Shown here: positions 9,631-17,874 of the stretch, in pieces
Position numbering within the stretch: position 1 is the first letter of the stretch
Layout of the letters: every line of letters starts with the position of its first letter
Origin: Pseudomonas sp. SLFW
GTDB taxonomy: Bacteria; Pseudomonadota; Gammaproteobacteria; Pseudomonadales; Pseudomonadaceae
DNA: 64,000 nt
Direction of reading: 5' to 3'
NCBI RefSeq assembly: GCF_009905615.1
Contig: NZ_JAAAKW010000015.1
Coordinates: 1 to 64,000 of the forward strand
Position numbers and translations under genes: made by a program
Notes under the pieces: generated by a model
Database searches by the model: none
What the model was told of the DNA's origin: nothing
The model's input: only the letters and a program-made list of their open reading frames with translations

Positions 9631-10206
9631 TTAGAACTTGACGACCGGGTTGCTGGGACGCACTTCGGCGCCCATCTGACGTTTCGGCGTCACCAGCTGG
9701 ACCTGAATGGTCTGGGTGGCGGGGAAGCTCTGGAACAGTTGCGTCAGGTCGAATTTGTTCAGCACGGCAGGCACGCTGCATGTGAACTGGTAATGGCCGT
9801 GAATCTCGCTGTGTTCGTGTTCATGCTCGTCCGCATCACCGTCGTCATGATCGTCGTCCTTGTCACCGAACAGCGGGCTTTCGAGCTTGGCTTTCGTAAC
9901 GGTGCAGCCTGCGGCTTCCGGAATGCTGAACAGGCCGTGAGGCTTGAGCAAGGTTTCCCGGGCGAGCGCCAGTTTCATCTTGTCGGCGTCCGTGGTGGCA
10001 GGGTGTTCGAACCCGACGATGTTCATCGCAGGGCTGTCCAGTTCCAGCTCCAGCGTGCGGCCATCCAGCGCCATGTCCAGACGCGCCACACCGTGCACAT
10101 GCGCGCCGAGGCTGCCGTGTTCATGATCGTGGTCATGCTCGTCAGCGGCGTGGGCGATGGACAGGGGAAGCAGCGCGAAGGGCAAAGCGAGTAGCAGACG
10201 ACGCAT
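9631..10206 (-). CDS. ZrgA/DUF2796 family periplasmic zinc-uptake protein
   Basis: Protein of 191 residues with a signal peptide ending at AHAA. Histidine/aspartate-rich zinc-binding tracts follow at residues 22-32 (DEHDHDHEHG) and around 120-140 (DDDHDD...EHEHEHSEIHGH). DUF2796 members include ZrgA of Vibrio, a zinc-regulated protein for high-affinity zinc uptake. It is the first gene of the operon and has a Zur box 35 bp upstream of its ATG. A role as a periplasmic zinc carrier or sensor for the downstream ABC system is inferred. Family assignment is firm; the exact mechanism is not known. Confidence 0.88.
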   Translation of the reverse strand: MRRLLLALPFALLPLSIAHAADEHDHDHEHGSLGAHVHGVARLDMALDGRTLELELDSPAMNIVGFEHPATTDADKMKLALARETLLKPHGLFSIPEAAGCTVTKAKLESPLFGDKDDDHDDGDADEHEHEHSEIHGHYQFTCSVPAVLNKFDLTQLFQSFPATQTIQVQLVTPKRQMGAEVRPSNPVVKF

Positions 10207-10240
10207 GAGGAGGGCTCCGGGAGGGGGTCGAAATTTGTTA

Positions 10241-10255
10241 TGTGATCTTATAACA
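10241..10255 (-). promoter_or_regulatory. Zur box upstream of the zinc operon
   Basis: TGTGATCTTATAACA differs by one base from the E. coli znu Zur-box core as I remember it (TGTGATATTATAACA). It lies 35 bp upstream of the ATG of the ZrgA-like gene, where bound Zur-Zn would block transcription. The flanks extend the dyad (TTGTTAT...ATAACAA, 10235-10256). Confidence 0.8.
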
Positions 10256-10300
10256 ATGTTTCGTAGCGTTTCTTAACTTTTTCAAGCGTTGCAGATAACT

Positions 10301-10383
10301 GTAGGAGTGAGCTTGCTCGCGATAGCGTTCTCGCTGATACATAAATGCCAGTAGACCGCAATCGCGAGCAAGCTCACTCCTAC
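10301..10383. repeat. Inverted REP pair, family C (GTAGGAGTGAGCTTGCTCGC)
   Basis: GTAGGAGTGAGCTTGCTCGC starts at 10301 and its inverted copy ends at 10383, about 40 bp apart. The same family occurs at 45079, 55490 and 57421. Confidence 0.9.
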
Positions 10384-10449
10384 AGGGGTGGGTGCAACGC
10401 TTCAGGTCCTGTGGGACCATGCCCCGCAGAAAACCAGAGGACACACACC

Positions 10450-10803
10450 ATGCTGAGAATCCGTGGAACCGTCGGCGATTTGCCGGTGGACCTGACTGTG
10501 GAAATGGACGACAGCGATTGGGCAAAGTTGGGTATTCAACTGGGCGTGCAATTGGCAGAGCAAAAGCCGGACAGCGCGACGGCTGCCAAACCTCCAGCCA
10601 GCCGCAACGACGCTGTTTGGGACATCGCGCAGGATTTGCTGCGCAAGGCCGGGCACATGAGCGGGCCGGATCTGCTGGGGCAGTTGGAGGGTTTGGCGGG
10701 AAGTACGGCAGCAGGCAAGCGCCTGATGGTGCGCATGCGCCACAGTTCCAGCGTCAGAGTCGAAAGTCATGGCGATGCGCCGGAGTATCACTGGGTGGAG
10801 TAA
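10450..10803 (+). CDS. Conserved hypothetical protein, 117 aa
   Basis: Small soluble protein starting at ATG 10450, with no signal peptide or membrane segment. I do not recognise a named domain. The N-terminal third (MLRIRGTVGDLPVDLTVEMD) looks like a short beta-rich module; a disordered alanine/proline linker follows around residues 37-52, then an alpha-helical region with KAGHMSGPDLLGQLEGL and a final VRMRHSSSVRVESHGD strand. It stands alone between two REP pairs (10301 and 10829), so it is probably transcribed by itself. The codon use is like its neighbours, which supports a real gene. Confidence 0.7.
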   Translation: MLRIRGTVGDLPVDLTVEMDDSDWAKLGIQLGVQLAEQKPDSATAAKPPASRNDAVWDIAQDLLRKAGHMSGPDLLGQLEGLAGSTAAGKRLMVRMRHSSSVRVESHGDAPEYHWVE

Positions 10804-10828
10804 TACTCGGCGCCGACGCTCCTCACCT

Positions 10829-10914
10829 GTGGGAGCGAATTCATTCGCGAAATTCGTACATACGACGGATATGGGCGGGATGTACTGGCTTTTCGCGAAT
10901 AAATTCGCTCCTAC
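10829..10914. repeat. Inverted REP pair, family B (GTGGGAGCGAATTCATTCGC)
   Basis: GTGGGAGCGAATTCATTCGC at 10829 is mirrored by an inverted copy ending at 10914. Other family B pairs in the window are at 24086, 29865, 35639, 45841, 49755 (degenerate) and 52220. Confidence 0.9.
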
Positions 10915-10938
10915 AGAGGGAAGTGCTGAGGTGCGAGG

Positions 10939-11811
10939 TTAGTACAACGCAGCGAACAACTTGCGACGATAGGTCGTGACCAGCGGATGATCGTTGCCCA
11001 GCAGGTCGAACACCTGCAGCAGCGTCTTGTGCGGCTGGCCTTCGTTGTAGCTGCGGTTGCGAGTGAACAGCTTGAGCAAACCGTCCAGGGCTGCATCGTA
11101 TTGCTGGCGAGAGAGTTGCTGGATCGCCAGCTGGTACGCCGCTTCGTCGTCCTGCGGGTTTTGCGCCAGACGGGTTTTCAGGTCGGCGGCGTCCGGCAGG
11201 GTTTTCGCTTCGCCGAGGAACGTCAGTTGAGCCTTTGCACCGGCCAATGCGGCCTTGTGGTCATCGCCTTTCACGGCGTCCAGCACGGCACGGGCTTCGG
11301 TCAGTTCACCGCGCTCAGCCAGGCAGCGGGCGTACAGAATCAGCGCGGCCGCGTTGGTGTTGTCTTCAGTGAGGATGGTTTGCAGCACCGCCTCGGCTTC
11401 CGCGAAGTGACTCTCGGCGAACATCGCCTGAGCGGTTTCCAGCGGATCAGCAGCAGCCGGTGGCGGCAGCTTCACATGAGGTTCGAGCAACTTGCGGATT
11501 TCGGATTCAGGCTGCGCACCGGCAAACCCGTCCACCGGCTGGCCATCCTTGAACAGCACCACGGTCGGCAGGCTGCGAATACCGAAACGGCCGACGATGT
11601 CCTGCTCGGCATCGCAATCGACCTTGGCCAGCAGCAGTTCGCCCTGATAGCTCTCGGCGATCTGTTTCAGCAGCGGCATCAGCACCTTGCACGGCGCGCA
11701 CCACTCGGCCCAGAAATCCACCAGCACAGGCTTGTGAAAGGAATTCTCGATGACCAACTGATCGAAAGTGGCAGTGGTCGCATCGAAGATGTACGGCGTG
11801 TCCTGGCTCAT
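10939..11811 (-). CDS. cnoX: Thioredoxin-TPR co-chaperone CnoX/YbbN
   Basis: Protein of 290 residues: an N-terminal thioredoxin fold (residues about 5-110) followed by a TPR-like helical region (about 115-285). The thioredoxin motif is WCAPC, cysteines 38 and 41, so it keeps both redox cysteines; E. coli CnoX is less canonical there. Family members act as chaperedoxins that protect proteins from oxidative aggregation and hand them to GroEL or DnaK. It is a single gene between two REP pairs. Confidence 0.9.
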   Translation of the reverse strand: MSQDTPYIFDATTATFDQLVIENSFHKPVLVDFWAEWCAPCKVLMPLLKQIAESYQGELLLAKVDCDAEQDIVGRFGIRSLPTVVLFKDGQPVDGFAGAQPESEIRKLLEPHVKLPPPAAADPLETAQAMFAESHFAEAEAVLQTILTEDNTNAAALILYARCLAERGELTEARAVLDAVKGDDHKAALAGAKAQLTFLGEAKTLPDAADLKTRLAQNPQDDEAAYQLAIQQLSRQQYDAALDGLLKLFTRNRSYNEGQPHKTLLQVFDLLGNDHPLVTTYRRKLFAALY

Positions 11812-11911
11812 CGCAAGTCCCGAAAATAAGGCTTAATGGCGGCAACTATAAAGGGCTGGGGAGATTGTCGGAAGCGCGACAGCAGATACCAGTCAGGCAT
11901 GCGCGGGATCT

Positions 11912-12043
11912 GTAGGAGCGTGGCTTGTCCCGCGATCGGCGACGCAGTCGTCGTAAAATCAAGAACCACCGTGTATCAGATGTATCGCGTGCGCAGGTTT
12001 CACGACGGGTTCCCGCCGGTCGCGGGACAAGCCGCGCTCCTAC
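11912..12043. repeat. Inverted REP pair, family A
   Basis: Second copy of the family seen at 6911: GTAGGAGCGTGGCTTGTCCC at 11912 and an inverted copy ending at 12043 (one base changed, GCCGCGCTCC). It lies immediately downstream of the methyltransferase stop and upstream of cnoX. Confidence 0.88.
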
Positions 12044-12053
12044 AAGACGGTGA

Positions 12054-12707
12054 TCATCTCCGGGCGTGATACAGACTCACCTTGCGAAACTCCCAAGGCT
12101 CGGCCAGATCCGGCAGGGTCAGCGCGTCGAGGATGCCGAGACGTTGGTAAGCCGGATGCTGAAAATCCCTCACCCGCGAATCAGCCACCAGCGCTTGCTT
12201 GCCACGGCTCAAAAACTGATCCAGTAGGGGCAGGTTGGCGCGGTCGTACAACACGTCGGCCACCAGAATCAGATCGAAGCGGTCTTCCTCGGCGAAGAAG
12301 TCCGTTGAATAGCTCAGCGTCACACCGTTGAGCTGCGCATTGGCCTGGCATGCCTCAATGGCAATAGGGTCAAGATCACAGGCCACCACTTCCAGCGCTC
12401 CGGCCTTCACCGCCGCAATCCCTGCCACACCCGAACCTGCACCGAAATCCAGCAAACGCTTGCCCTCGACCCATTCCGGGTGTTCCGCCAGAAAACGCGC
12501 CAGCGCCAAGCCGCTGGCCCAGCAGAAACTCCAGTAAGGCGGGTCTTCCAGAATGCGGCGGGTTTCGTCCGGGTTGAAGGCGCGGTCCATGTTGTCCGCG
12601 TCGATCAGCCACAGTTTCAGGTCTGTGCCCGGCAATGGCTCAGCAACCAAACGGGCATCGCCCAGCAGTTCGCTCAATGCCGCTTGCAGATGAGCCGGTG
12701 GCGTCAT
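12054..12707 (-). CDS. Class I SAM-dependent methyltransferase (ETFB-lysine methyltransferase-like)
   Basis: Rossmann-fold methyltransferase of 217 residues. The SAM motif I is LLDFGAGSGVAGIAA (about residues 86-100), followed by ACDLDPIA and the motif IV-like LILVADVLYDR. It resembles the PrmA/ETFB lysine methyltransferase group, so a protein substrate is likely, but the target is not identifiable. Its ATG overlaps the stop of the upstream YbaY-like lipoprotein gene by 4 bp (ATGA), so the two are translationally coupled. Confidence 0.85.
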   Translation of the reverse strand: MTPPAHLQAALSELLGDARLVAEPLPGTDLKLWLIDADNMDRAFNPDETRRILEDPPYWSFCWASGLALARFLAEHPEWVEGKRLLDFGAGSGVAGIAAVKAGALEVVACDLDPIAIEACQANAQLNGVTLSYSTDFFAEEDRFDLILVADVLYDRANLPLLDQFLSRGKQALVADSRVRDFQHPAYQRLGILDALTLPDLAEPWEFRKVSLYHARR

Positions 12708-13156
12708 GGCATCTTGAAGAGTTGCAGCTGACCGACCGATTGGGTCTCAGGCCTGGCGATCAACACCGATGGCAGGTGCAGGATCAACTGGCCGGATTGG
12801 CTGGCCCGACCGCGCAGCTCAACCCGCGCACCCTGTGGAAACGCCTCCGGGTTGAAGCGCAGTTGAAACGGCAGCGACTGATTGTTGCCGGTGAGCTTGG
12901 TGCTGCTCAGCAATTTCTGCGGGCGATTGCGCTCGTCAATGACCAGCAACGCCAACTCGACCTCCGCCCCAGCGGGCACGCCCAGCAATTGACCGCTGAT
13001 TTCGCGCTGATACGGCAGCAGTGGCCCAGGGCCCTCCGGCAACTTGATCGCGTTGGGCGCCGGTTTGGCGGGTGCGGCAGGCTTGGGGGGCTCAGTGGAG
13101 CTACAGGCGGCAAGCAGACCGAGCAGGCTGATGACAGCAAGCGAACGTAGCGACAT
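12704..13156 (-). CDS. YbaY-family lipoprotein
   Basis: Lipoprotein of 150 residues. The signal peptide ends in the lipobox LLAAC (Cys18), followed by a proline/alanine-rich linker (TEPPKPAAPAKPAP) and a beta-sandwich YbaY/pilotin-like domain containing SGQLLGVPAGAEVELALLV. Related domains occur in YscW-type pilotins, but no secretion genes lie near. ATG 13156 was chosen because it begins the signal peptide; the frame is open further upstream without a sensible start. It is coupled to the methyltransferase gene. Confidence 0.85.
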   Translation of the reverse strand: MSLRSLAVISLLGLLAACSSTEPPKPAAPAKPAPNAIKLPEGPGPLLPYQREISGQLLGVPAGAEVELALLVIDERNRPQKLLSSTKLTGNNQSLPFQLRFNPEAFPQGARVELRGRASQSGQLILHLPSVLIARPETQSVGQLQLFKMP

Positions 13157-13319
13157 GAACAGCTCCAGCAAAAACAGAATACGGGTGGAAAGACGCAGTA
13201 TCGCCGAGGCTGACCGATTTCGCTGCACCGAATGCGCGTCTGTATACCTCAAACCCCGAGACTTGTCTTGCGGGCGGGATGCGCTACCATGGCCCTCCCT
13301 TTTTTTGTTGCCTGCCACC

Positions 13320-13784
13320 ATGCACTGTCCCTTTTGCGGTGCCAACGACACCAAAGTCATTGACTCGCGCCTCGTTGCCGAAGGCGACCAAGTTCGCCGC
13401 CGCCGTGAATGCGTCGCCTGCGAAGAACGTTTCACCACGTTCGAAACCGCCGAACTCGTTCTGCCTCGTCTGATCAAGCAGGACGGCAGCCGTCAGCCCT
13501 TCGATGAAGAAAAACTGCGCGCTGGCATGCAGCGTGCGCTGGAGAAGCGCCCCGTAAGCGTCGAACGACTGGAAGCGGCCCTGGCCCACATCAAGAGCAA
13601 GCTGCGCGCCACCGGTGAGCGCGAGGTCAAATCGCTGATCGTCGGTGAGCTGGTGATGGGCGAGCTGCAAAAACTCGACGAGGTGGCCTACATCCGGTTT
13701 GCGTCGGTGTATCGGCGTTTTCAGGACCTCAACGAATTCCGCGAAGAAATCGACCGACTGGCCCGCGAGCCGGTAAAAGAGTGA
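13320..13784 (+). CDS. nrdR: Transcriptional repressor NrdR
   Basis: Zinc-ribbon/ATP-cone regulator of ribonucleotide reductase genes, 154 residues, the usual length. Zinc ligands are Cys3, Cys6, Cys31 and Cys34; the ATP-cone domain occupies about residues 49-139 (LPRLIKQDGSRQPFDEEKL). It is the first gene of the riboflavin cluster, an arrangement common in gammaproteobacteria, and ends 2 bp before ribD. ATG 13320 begins the canonical MHCPFCG. Confidence 0.97.
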   Translation: MHCPFCGANDTKVIDSRLVAEGDQVRRRRECVACEERFTTFETAELVLPRLIKQDGSRQPFDEEKLRAGMQRALEKRPVSVERLEAALAHIKSKLRATGEREVKSLIVGELVMGELQKLDEVAYIRFASVYRRFQDLNEFREEIDRLAREPVKE

Positions 13785-13786
13785 GC

Positions 13787-14926
13787 ATGTCCTCTACAGA
13801 GCAAAGCGTGCTCGACGCCTTTTACATGGTGCGGGCGCTGGAACTGGCGCGCAAGGGCGTCTACTCGACCCACCCCAACCCTCGTGTGGGCTGCGTGATC
13901 GTGCGTGACGGCGAGGTTGTAGGCGAAGGCTGGCACGTGCGTGCGGGAGAGCCTCATGCGGAAGTCCACGCGCTCCGGCAGGCGGGCGACAAAGCCAAAG
14001 GCGCCACCGCCTACGTCACCCTCGAACCCTGCAGCCATCACGGACGCACCCCGCCGTGCGCCGATGCGCTGGTCAACGCAGGTGTCGGTCGCGTGGTCGC
14101 AGCGATGCAAGACCCCAATCCCGATGTCGCCGGACGCGGCCTGTTGCGTCTGATGAGCGCCGGTATCGCCGTGCAGAGCGGCGTGCTGGAGGGCGAGGCG
14201 CGGGCAATTAACAAGGGCTTCCTCAAACGCATGGAACATGGCCTGCCGTACGTGCGGGTCAAGCTGGCGATGAGCCTTGACGGCCGCACGGCGATGGCCA
14301 GCGGCGAGAGCCAATGGATCACCGGGCCGGAAGCGCGCTCGGCAGTGCAGCGTCTGCGGGCGGAATCCAGCGTGGTCCTGACTGGCGCCGACACAGTGCT
14401 GGCCGACGACGCCCGCCTGAACGTGCGCCCGGACGAACTGGGCCTCAATGCTGAGCTGACCGCACTGGCCGTGGCCCGTCCGCCGTTGCGCGTGTTGGTC
14501 GATGGTCGCCTGCGAGTGCCCCTTGACGCGCCGTTTTTTCAGGCGGGCAACGCGCTGGTCGCGACCTGTGCCGCTGCTTCGGCGCGCGGGCGTTACCAGG
14601 ATCAGGGCCACGAACTGCTCGCACTGCCGAGCAGTGGCGGCCATGTCGATCTGCGCAAGCTGCTGGTCGAACTGGCCGGGCGCGGGGTCAACGACGTGCT
14701 CGTTGAGGCCGGGCCGAAGCTGGCAGGCGCGTTCACCCGGCTCGGGCTGGTCGATGAATTCCAGATTTTCATGGCGGGCAAGTTCATGGGCTCTTCCGCA
14801 CGGCCTTTGCTGGACCTGCCGCTGGCGCAGATGAGTGAGGCACTGGAGCTGAAAATCGTCGAAATGCGCGCCGTGGGCAATGACTGGCGAGTCATTGCGA
14901 TACCTGCGCACGGCCCGAGCGTATAA
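13787..14926 (+). CDS. ribD: Bifunctional pyrimidine deaminase/reductase RibD
   Basis: Riboflavin pathway enzyme of 379 residues. The N-terminal deaminase domain has the zinc motif HAEVHAL and PCSHHGRTPPC (residues about 50-90); the C-terminal NADPH reductase domain begins near residue 150 (VRVKLAMSLDGRTA). It converts the GTP cyclohydrolase II product to the ribitylamino-uracil phosphate. ATG 13787 has AAGAG upstream; a GTG at 13781 is a possible but worse start. It is clustered with ribE, ribBA and ribH. Confidence 0.97.
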   Translation: MSSTEQSVLDAFYMVRALELARKGVYSTHPNPRVGCVIVRDGEVVGEGWHVRAGEPHAEVHALRQAGDKAKGATAYVTLEPCSHHGRTPPCADALVNAGVGRVVAAMQDPNPDVAGRGLLRLMSAGIAVQSGVLEGEARAINKGFLKRMEHGLPYVRVKLAMSLDGRTAMASGESQWITGPEARSAVQRLRAESSVVLTGADTVLADDARLNVRPDELGLNAELTALAVARPPLRVLVDGRLRVPLDAPFFQAGNALVATCAAASARGRYQDQGHELLALPSSGGHVDLRKLLVELAGRGVNDVLVEAGPKLAGAFTRLGLVDEFQIFMAGKFMGSSARPLLDLPLAQMSEALELKIVEMRAVGNDWRVIAIPAHGPSV

Positions 14927-14972
14927 TCCCCCGCCATCGTCTTAACGCTGGCTCTGTTCTCCTGGAGGACCC

Positions 14973-15644
14973 ATGTTTACCGGCATCATCGAATCCATCG
15001 GCAGCATCCGCGCCCTGACTCCGAAAGGCGGCGATGTCCGCGTTTATGTTGAGACCGGCAAACTCGACCTTTCCGACGTCAAGCTTGGCGACAGCATTGC
15101 GGTAAACGGCGTCTGCCTGACCGCCGTTGAACTGCCGGGCGACGGTTTCTGGGCTGACGTCAGCCGCGAAACCCTGGACGTCACTGCGTTCATCGACCTG
15201 AAAACCGGCAGCCGGGTCAACCTGGAAAAAGCCCTGACCCCGACCACCCGACTGGGCGGCCATTTGGTCAGCGGCCACGTCGACGGCGTCGGCGAAGTGC
15301 TGTCCCGCGAAGAAAACGCCCGTGCGATCCAGTTCCGCATGCGCGCCCCTCGCGAGTTGGCCAAGTACATCTCGCACAAAGGTTCGATCACCGTCGATGG
15401 CACCAGCCTGACCGTGAACGCCGTCAATGGCGCTGAATTCGAACTGACCATCGTGCCGCACACGCTGGCCGAAACCATCATGGGCGACTACCGTCCGGGC
15501 CGTAAGATCAACCTCGAAGTGGACCTGCTGGCGCGTTACCTGGAGCGCTTGCTGCTCGGTGACAAGGCCGCCGACCCGACGCCCGCGCAGGGCGGCACCA
15601 TTACTGAAAGCTTTCTGGCCGCCAACGGCTACCTCAAATCCTGA
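14973..15644 (+). CDS. ribE: Riboflavin synthase alpha subunit
   Basis: Lumazine-to-riboflavin dismutase of 223 residues, built from two repeated beta-barrel halves. It begins with the diagnostic MFTGIIE, and the second half has GHVDGVGEV. A strong Shine-Dalgarno (GGAGG) precedes ATG 14973. A TATAAT hexamer at 14922-14927 in the end of ribD could add an internal promoter, but its -35 is poor. The gene is called ribC in some Pseudomonas annotations. Confidence 0.97.
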   Translation: MFTGIIESIGSIRALTPKGGDVRVYVETGKLDLSDVKLGDSIAVNGVCLTAVELPGDGFWADVSRETLDVTAFIDLKTGSRVNLEKALTPTTRLGGHLVSGHVDGVGEVLSREENARAIQFRMRAPRELAKYISHKGSITVDGTSLTVNAVNGAEFELTIVPHTLAETIMGDYRPGRKINLEVDLLARYLERLLLGDKAADPTPAQGGTITESFLAANGYLKS

Positions 15645-15660
15645 ATGAAGGGGGTGCCGC

Positions 15661-16752
15661 GTGGCGCTCAATAGCATCGAAGAACTGGTTGAAGACATTC
15701 GCCAAGGCAAGATGGTCATCCTCATGGATGACGAAGACCGCGAGAACGAAGGCGATCTGATCATGGCCTCCGAGTGCGTCAAGGCCGAGCACATCAACTT
15801 CATGGCGCGTTATGCCCGCGGCCTGATCTGCATGCCGATGACCCGCGAGCGCTGCGAAACCCTGAAATTGCCGTTGATGGCACCGCGCAACGGCTCAGGT
15901 TTCGGCACCAAGTTCACCGTTTCCATCGAAGCCGCCGAAGGCGTGACCACTGGCATCTCCGCCGCCGACCGCGCGCGCACCGTGCAGGCCGCTGCCGCGA
16001 AGGACGCCAAGGCCGATGACATCGTCAGCCCCGGCCACATTTTCCCGCTGATGGCGCAAGCCGGTGGCACGCTGTCACGCGCCGGTCACACCGAAGCCGC
16101 GTGCGACCTGGCGCGCATGGCCGGTTTCGAGCCGACCGGCGTGATCTGCGAAGTGATGAACGACGACGGCACCATGTCCCGTCGCGCTGAACTCGAAGCC
16201 TTCGCGGCCGAACACAACATCAAGATCGGCACCATCGCCGACCTGATCCATTACCGGATGATCCACGAACGTACCGTTCAGCGGATTGCCGAGCAGCCGC
16301 TCGACACCGAACAGGGCCACTTCAACCTCGTCACCTACCGTGATTCGGTCGAGGGCGACGTTCACCTGGCGCTGACCCTGGGCAAGATTTGCGCAGAAGA
16401 GCCGACGCTGGTGCGCGTTCACAACATGGACCCGCTGCGTGACCTGCTGATGGTCAAACAACCCGGTCGCTGGAGCCTGCGCGCCGCCATGGCCGCAGTT
16501 GCCGAGGCCGGCAGCGGCGTGGTGCTGCTGCTCGGTCACCCGCTCGACGGCGAAGCCGTGCTGGCCCATGTGCGGGAAACTGCGGGCGCTGCGCCGGTGA
16601 AAACACCGACCACCTACAGCACAGTGGGTGCCGGTTCGCAGATCCTTCGCGACCTGGGCGTACGCAAAATGCGCCTGATGAGTTCGCCAATGAAGTTCAA
16701 CGCGATATCCGGTTTCGATCTGGAAGTTGTAGAATACGTGCCCTCCGAATAA
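15661..16752 (+). CDS. ribBA: 3,4-dihydroxy-2-butanone 4-phosphate synthase with degenerate GTP cyclohydrolase II domain (RibBA)
   Basis: Protein of 363 residues starting at GTG 15661. The N-terminal DHBP synthase domain (about 1-205) is intact: the acidic loop DDEDRENEGDL at 23-33 and GHTEAACDLARM. The C-terminal domain aligns in position with GTP cyclohydrolase II but lacks its chemistry. Where RibA has the zinc cysteines in HSEC and RCDC, this protein has HNMD and QPGR, and the RQEGRGIGL substrate loop is replaced by LGHPLDGEA. GTP cyclohydrolase II activity is therefore unlikely; a complete RibA is encoded at 20272. Annotation pipelines usually still call such proteins bifunctional. Confidence 0.93.
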   Translation: MALNSIEELVEDIRQGKMVILMDDEDRENEGDLIMASECVKAEHINFMARYARGLICMPMTRERCETLKLPLMAPRNGSGFGTKFTVSIEAAEGVTTGISAADRARTVQAAAAKDAKADDIVSPGHIFPLMAQAGGTLSRAGHTEAACDLARMAGFEPTGVICEVMNDDGTMSRRAELEAFAAEHNIKIGTIADLIHYRMIHERTVQRIAEQPLDTEQGHFNLVTYRDSVEGDVHLALTLGKICAEEPTLVRVHNMDPLRDLLMVKQPGRWSLRAAMAAVAEAGSGVVLLLGHPLDGEAVLAHVRETAGAAPVKTPTTYSTVGAGSQILRDLGVRKMRLMSSPMKFNAISGFDLEVVEYVPSE

Positions 16753-16803
16753 CACCGGCGGGCTTTTATGCCCGCAGTGATCGATTCGTGGCCTAAAATC
16801 CCT

Positions 16804-16832
16804 GAAAGCGCGCGCCTGATGCGCGCTTTCTT
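16804..16832 (+). terminator. Hairpin between ribBA and ribH
   Basis: A perfect 10-bp stem GAAAGCGCGC/GCGCGCTTTC with a 7-nt loop is followed by TTGCTCTTT. It could attenuate transcription between ribBA and ribH. A smaller GCGGGC/GCCCGC hairpin lies just upstream near 16758-16775. The T-tract is imperfect, so partial read-through is likely. Confidence 0.6.
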
Positions 16833-16864
16833 GCTCTTTAATACGAAACACGAGACTCAGCCGA

Positions 16865-17341
16865 ATGACCCTGAAGACCATCGAAGGTACCTTCATCGCC
16901 CCCCAAGGTCGCTATGCCCTGGTGGTTGGCCGCTTTAACAGCTTCGTCGTGGAAAGCCTGGTGAGCGGTGCCGTTGATGCCCTGGTTCGCCATGGCGTGA
17001 GCGAAAGCGACATCACCATCATCCGTGCACCGGGCGCGTTCGAAATCCCGCTGGTCGTGCAGAAAGTCGCTCAACGCAGCGAGTTCTCCGCCATCATCGC
17101 TCTGGGCGCTGTCATTCGTGGCGGCACCCCGCACTTCGAATACGTCGCAGGCGAATGCACCAAGGGCCTGGCCCAAGTCTCCATGGAATTCGGTGTGCCG
17201 GTCGCCTTTGGTGTGCTGACCGTCGACTCCATCGAACAAGCCATCGAGCGTTCCGGCACCAAGGCCGGTAACAAAGGCGCGGAAGCTGCCCTGTCCGCCA
17301 TCGAGATGGTCAGCCTGTTGGCGCAGTTGGAGGCCAAGTGA
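16865..17341 (+). CDS. ribH: 6,7-dimethyl-8-ribityllumazine synthase
   Basis: Lumazine synthase of 158 residues, the expected size for the 60-mer-type enzyme. Characteristic segments are GRFNSFVVESLVSGA, the phosphate-binding RAPGAFEIPL, GAVIRGGTPHFEYV and FGVLTVDSIEQA. It condenses the DHBP synthase product with the RibD product. The stop overlaps the GTG start of nusB by 3 bp, coupling the two, as is usual in proteobacteria. Confidence 0.97.
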   Translation: MTLKTIEGTFIAPQGRYALVVGRFNSFVVESLVSGAVDALVRHGVSESDITIIRAPGAFEIPLVVQKVAQRSEFSAIIALGAVIRGGTPHFEYVAGECTKGLAQVSMEFGVPVAFGVLTVDSIEQAIERSGTKAGNKGAEAALSAIEMVSLLAQLEAK

Positions 17342-17838
17342 TTAACGACGACAGCGATCGCTTCAACCCACGCGATCCGCGCCCAGCGGACGCCGGCAAG
17401 CCATCGAAAAGCGAAAAGCGCCGTGCTGCCCGTCAATTGGCGACTCAAGCGTTGTACCAATTGCATATGGCCAAGCAGTCACTGAACGAAATCGAAGCGC
17501 AGTTCCGCGTCGACAACGATTTCAGCGACGTCGACGGTGCTTACTTCCGCGAAATCCTGCATGGGGTCCCGACGAAAAAAGACCAGATCGACACCGCGCT
17601 GGCGCCATGCCTGGACCTGAGTATCGACGAGCTGGACCCGGTTGAACTGGCCGTTCTGCGCCTGTCCACCTGGGAACTGATGGAACGTATCGACGTACCA
17701 TATCGCGTGGTTATCAACGAAGGCATCGAGCTGGCAAAAGTCTACGGTTCGACCGACGGCCACAAGTTCGTCAACGGCGTGCTCGACAAGCTGGCTCCGC
17801 GTCTGCGCGAAGCCGAAGTGAAGGCTCACAAGCGCTGA
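17338..17838 (+). CDS. nusB: Transcription antitermination factor NusB
   Basis: All-helical RNA-binding protein of 166 residues that forms the BoxA-binding complex with NusE for rRNA antitermination. Recognisable segments are RRAARQLATQALYQL near residue 29, LSTWELMERIDVPYRVVINEGIELAK and the C-terminal DGHKFVNGVLDKLA. The start is GTG 17338, overlapping the ribH stop. Its place after ribH is conserved across many bacteria. Confidence 0.97.
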   Translation: MINDDSDRFNPRDPRPADAGKPSKSEKRRAARQLATQALYQLHMAKQSLNEIEAQFRVDNDFSDVDGAYFREILHGVPTKKDQIDTALAPCLDLSIDELDPVELAVLRLSTWELMERIDVPYRVVINEGIELAKVYGSTDGHKFVNGVLDKLAPRLREAEVKAHKR

Positions 17839-17874
17839 GGCGTCTGGATTTCCAGAACCTCTGCGTTTGACGCC

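Noticed and set aside
10829..10914. REP pairs considered as CRISPR repeats or tRNA-like hairpins
   Set aside because: Only two inverted copies per site, no regular spacer array and no tRNA cloverleaf.
14927..14972. FMN riboswitch in the riboflavin cluster
   Set aside because: The gaps around ribD, ribE and ribBA are only 16-46 bp, too short for an FMN aptamer; the 112 bp before ribH contain only hairpins.
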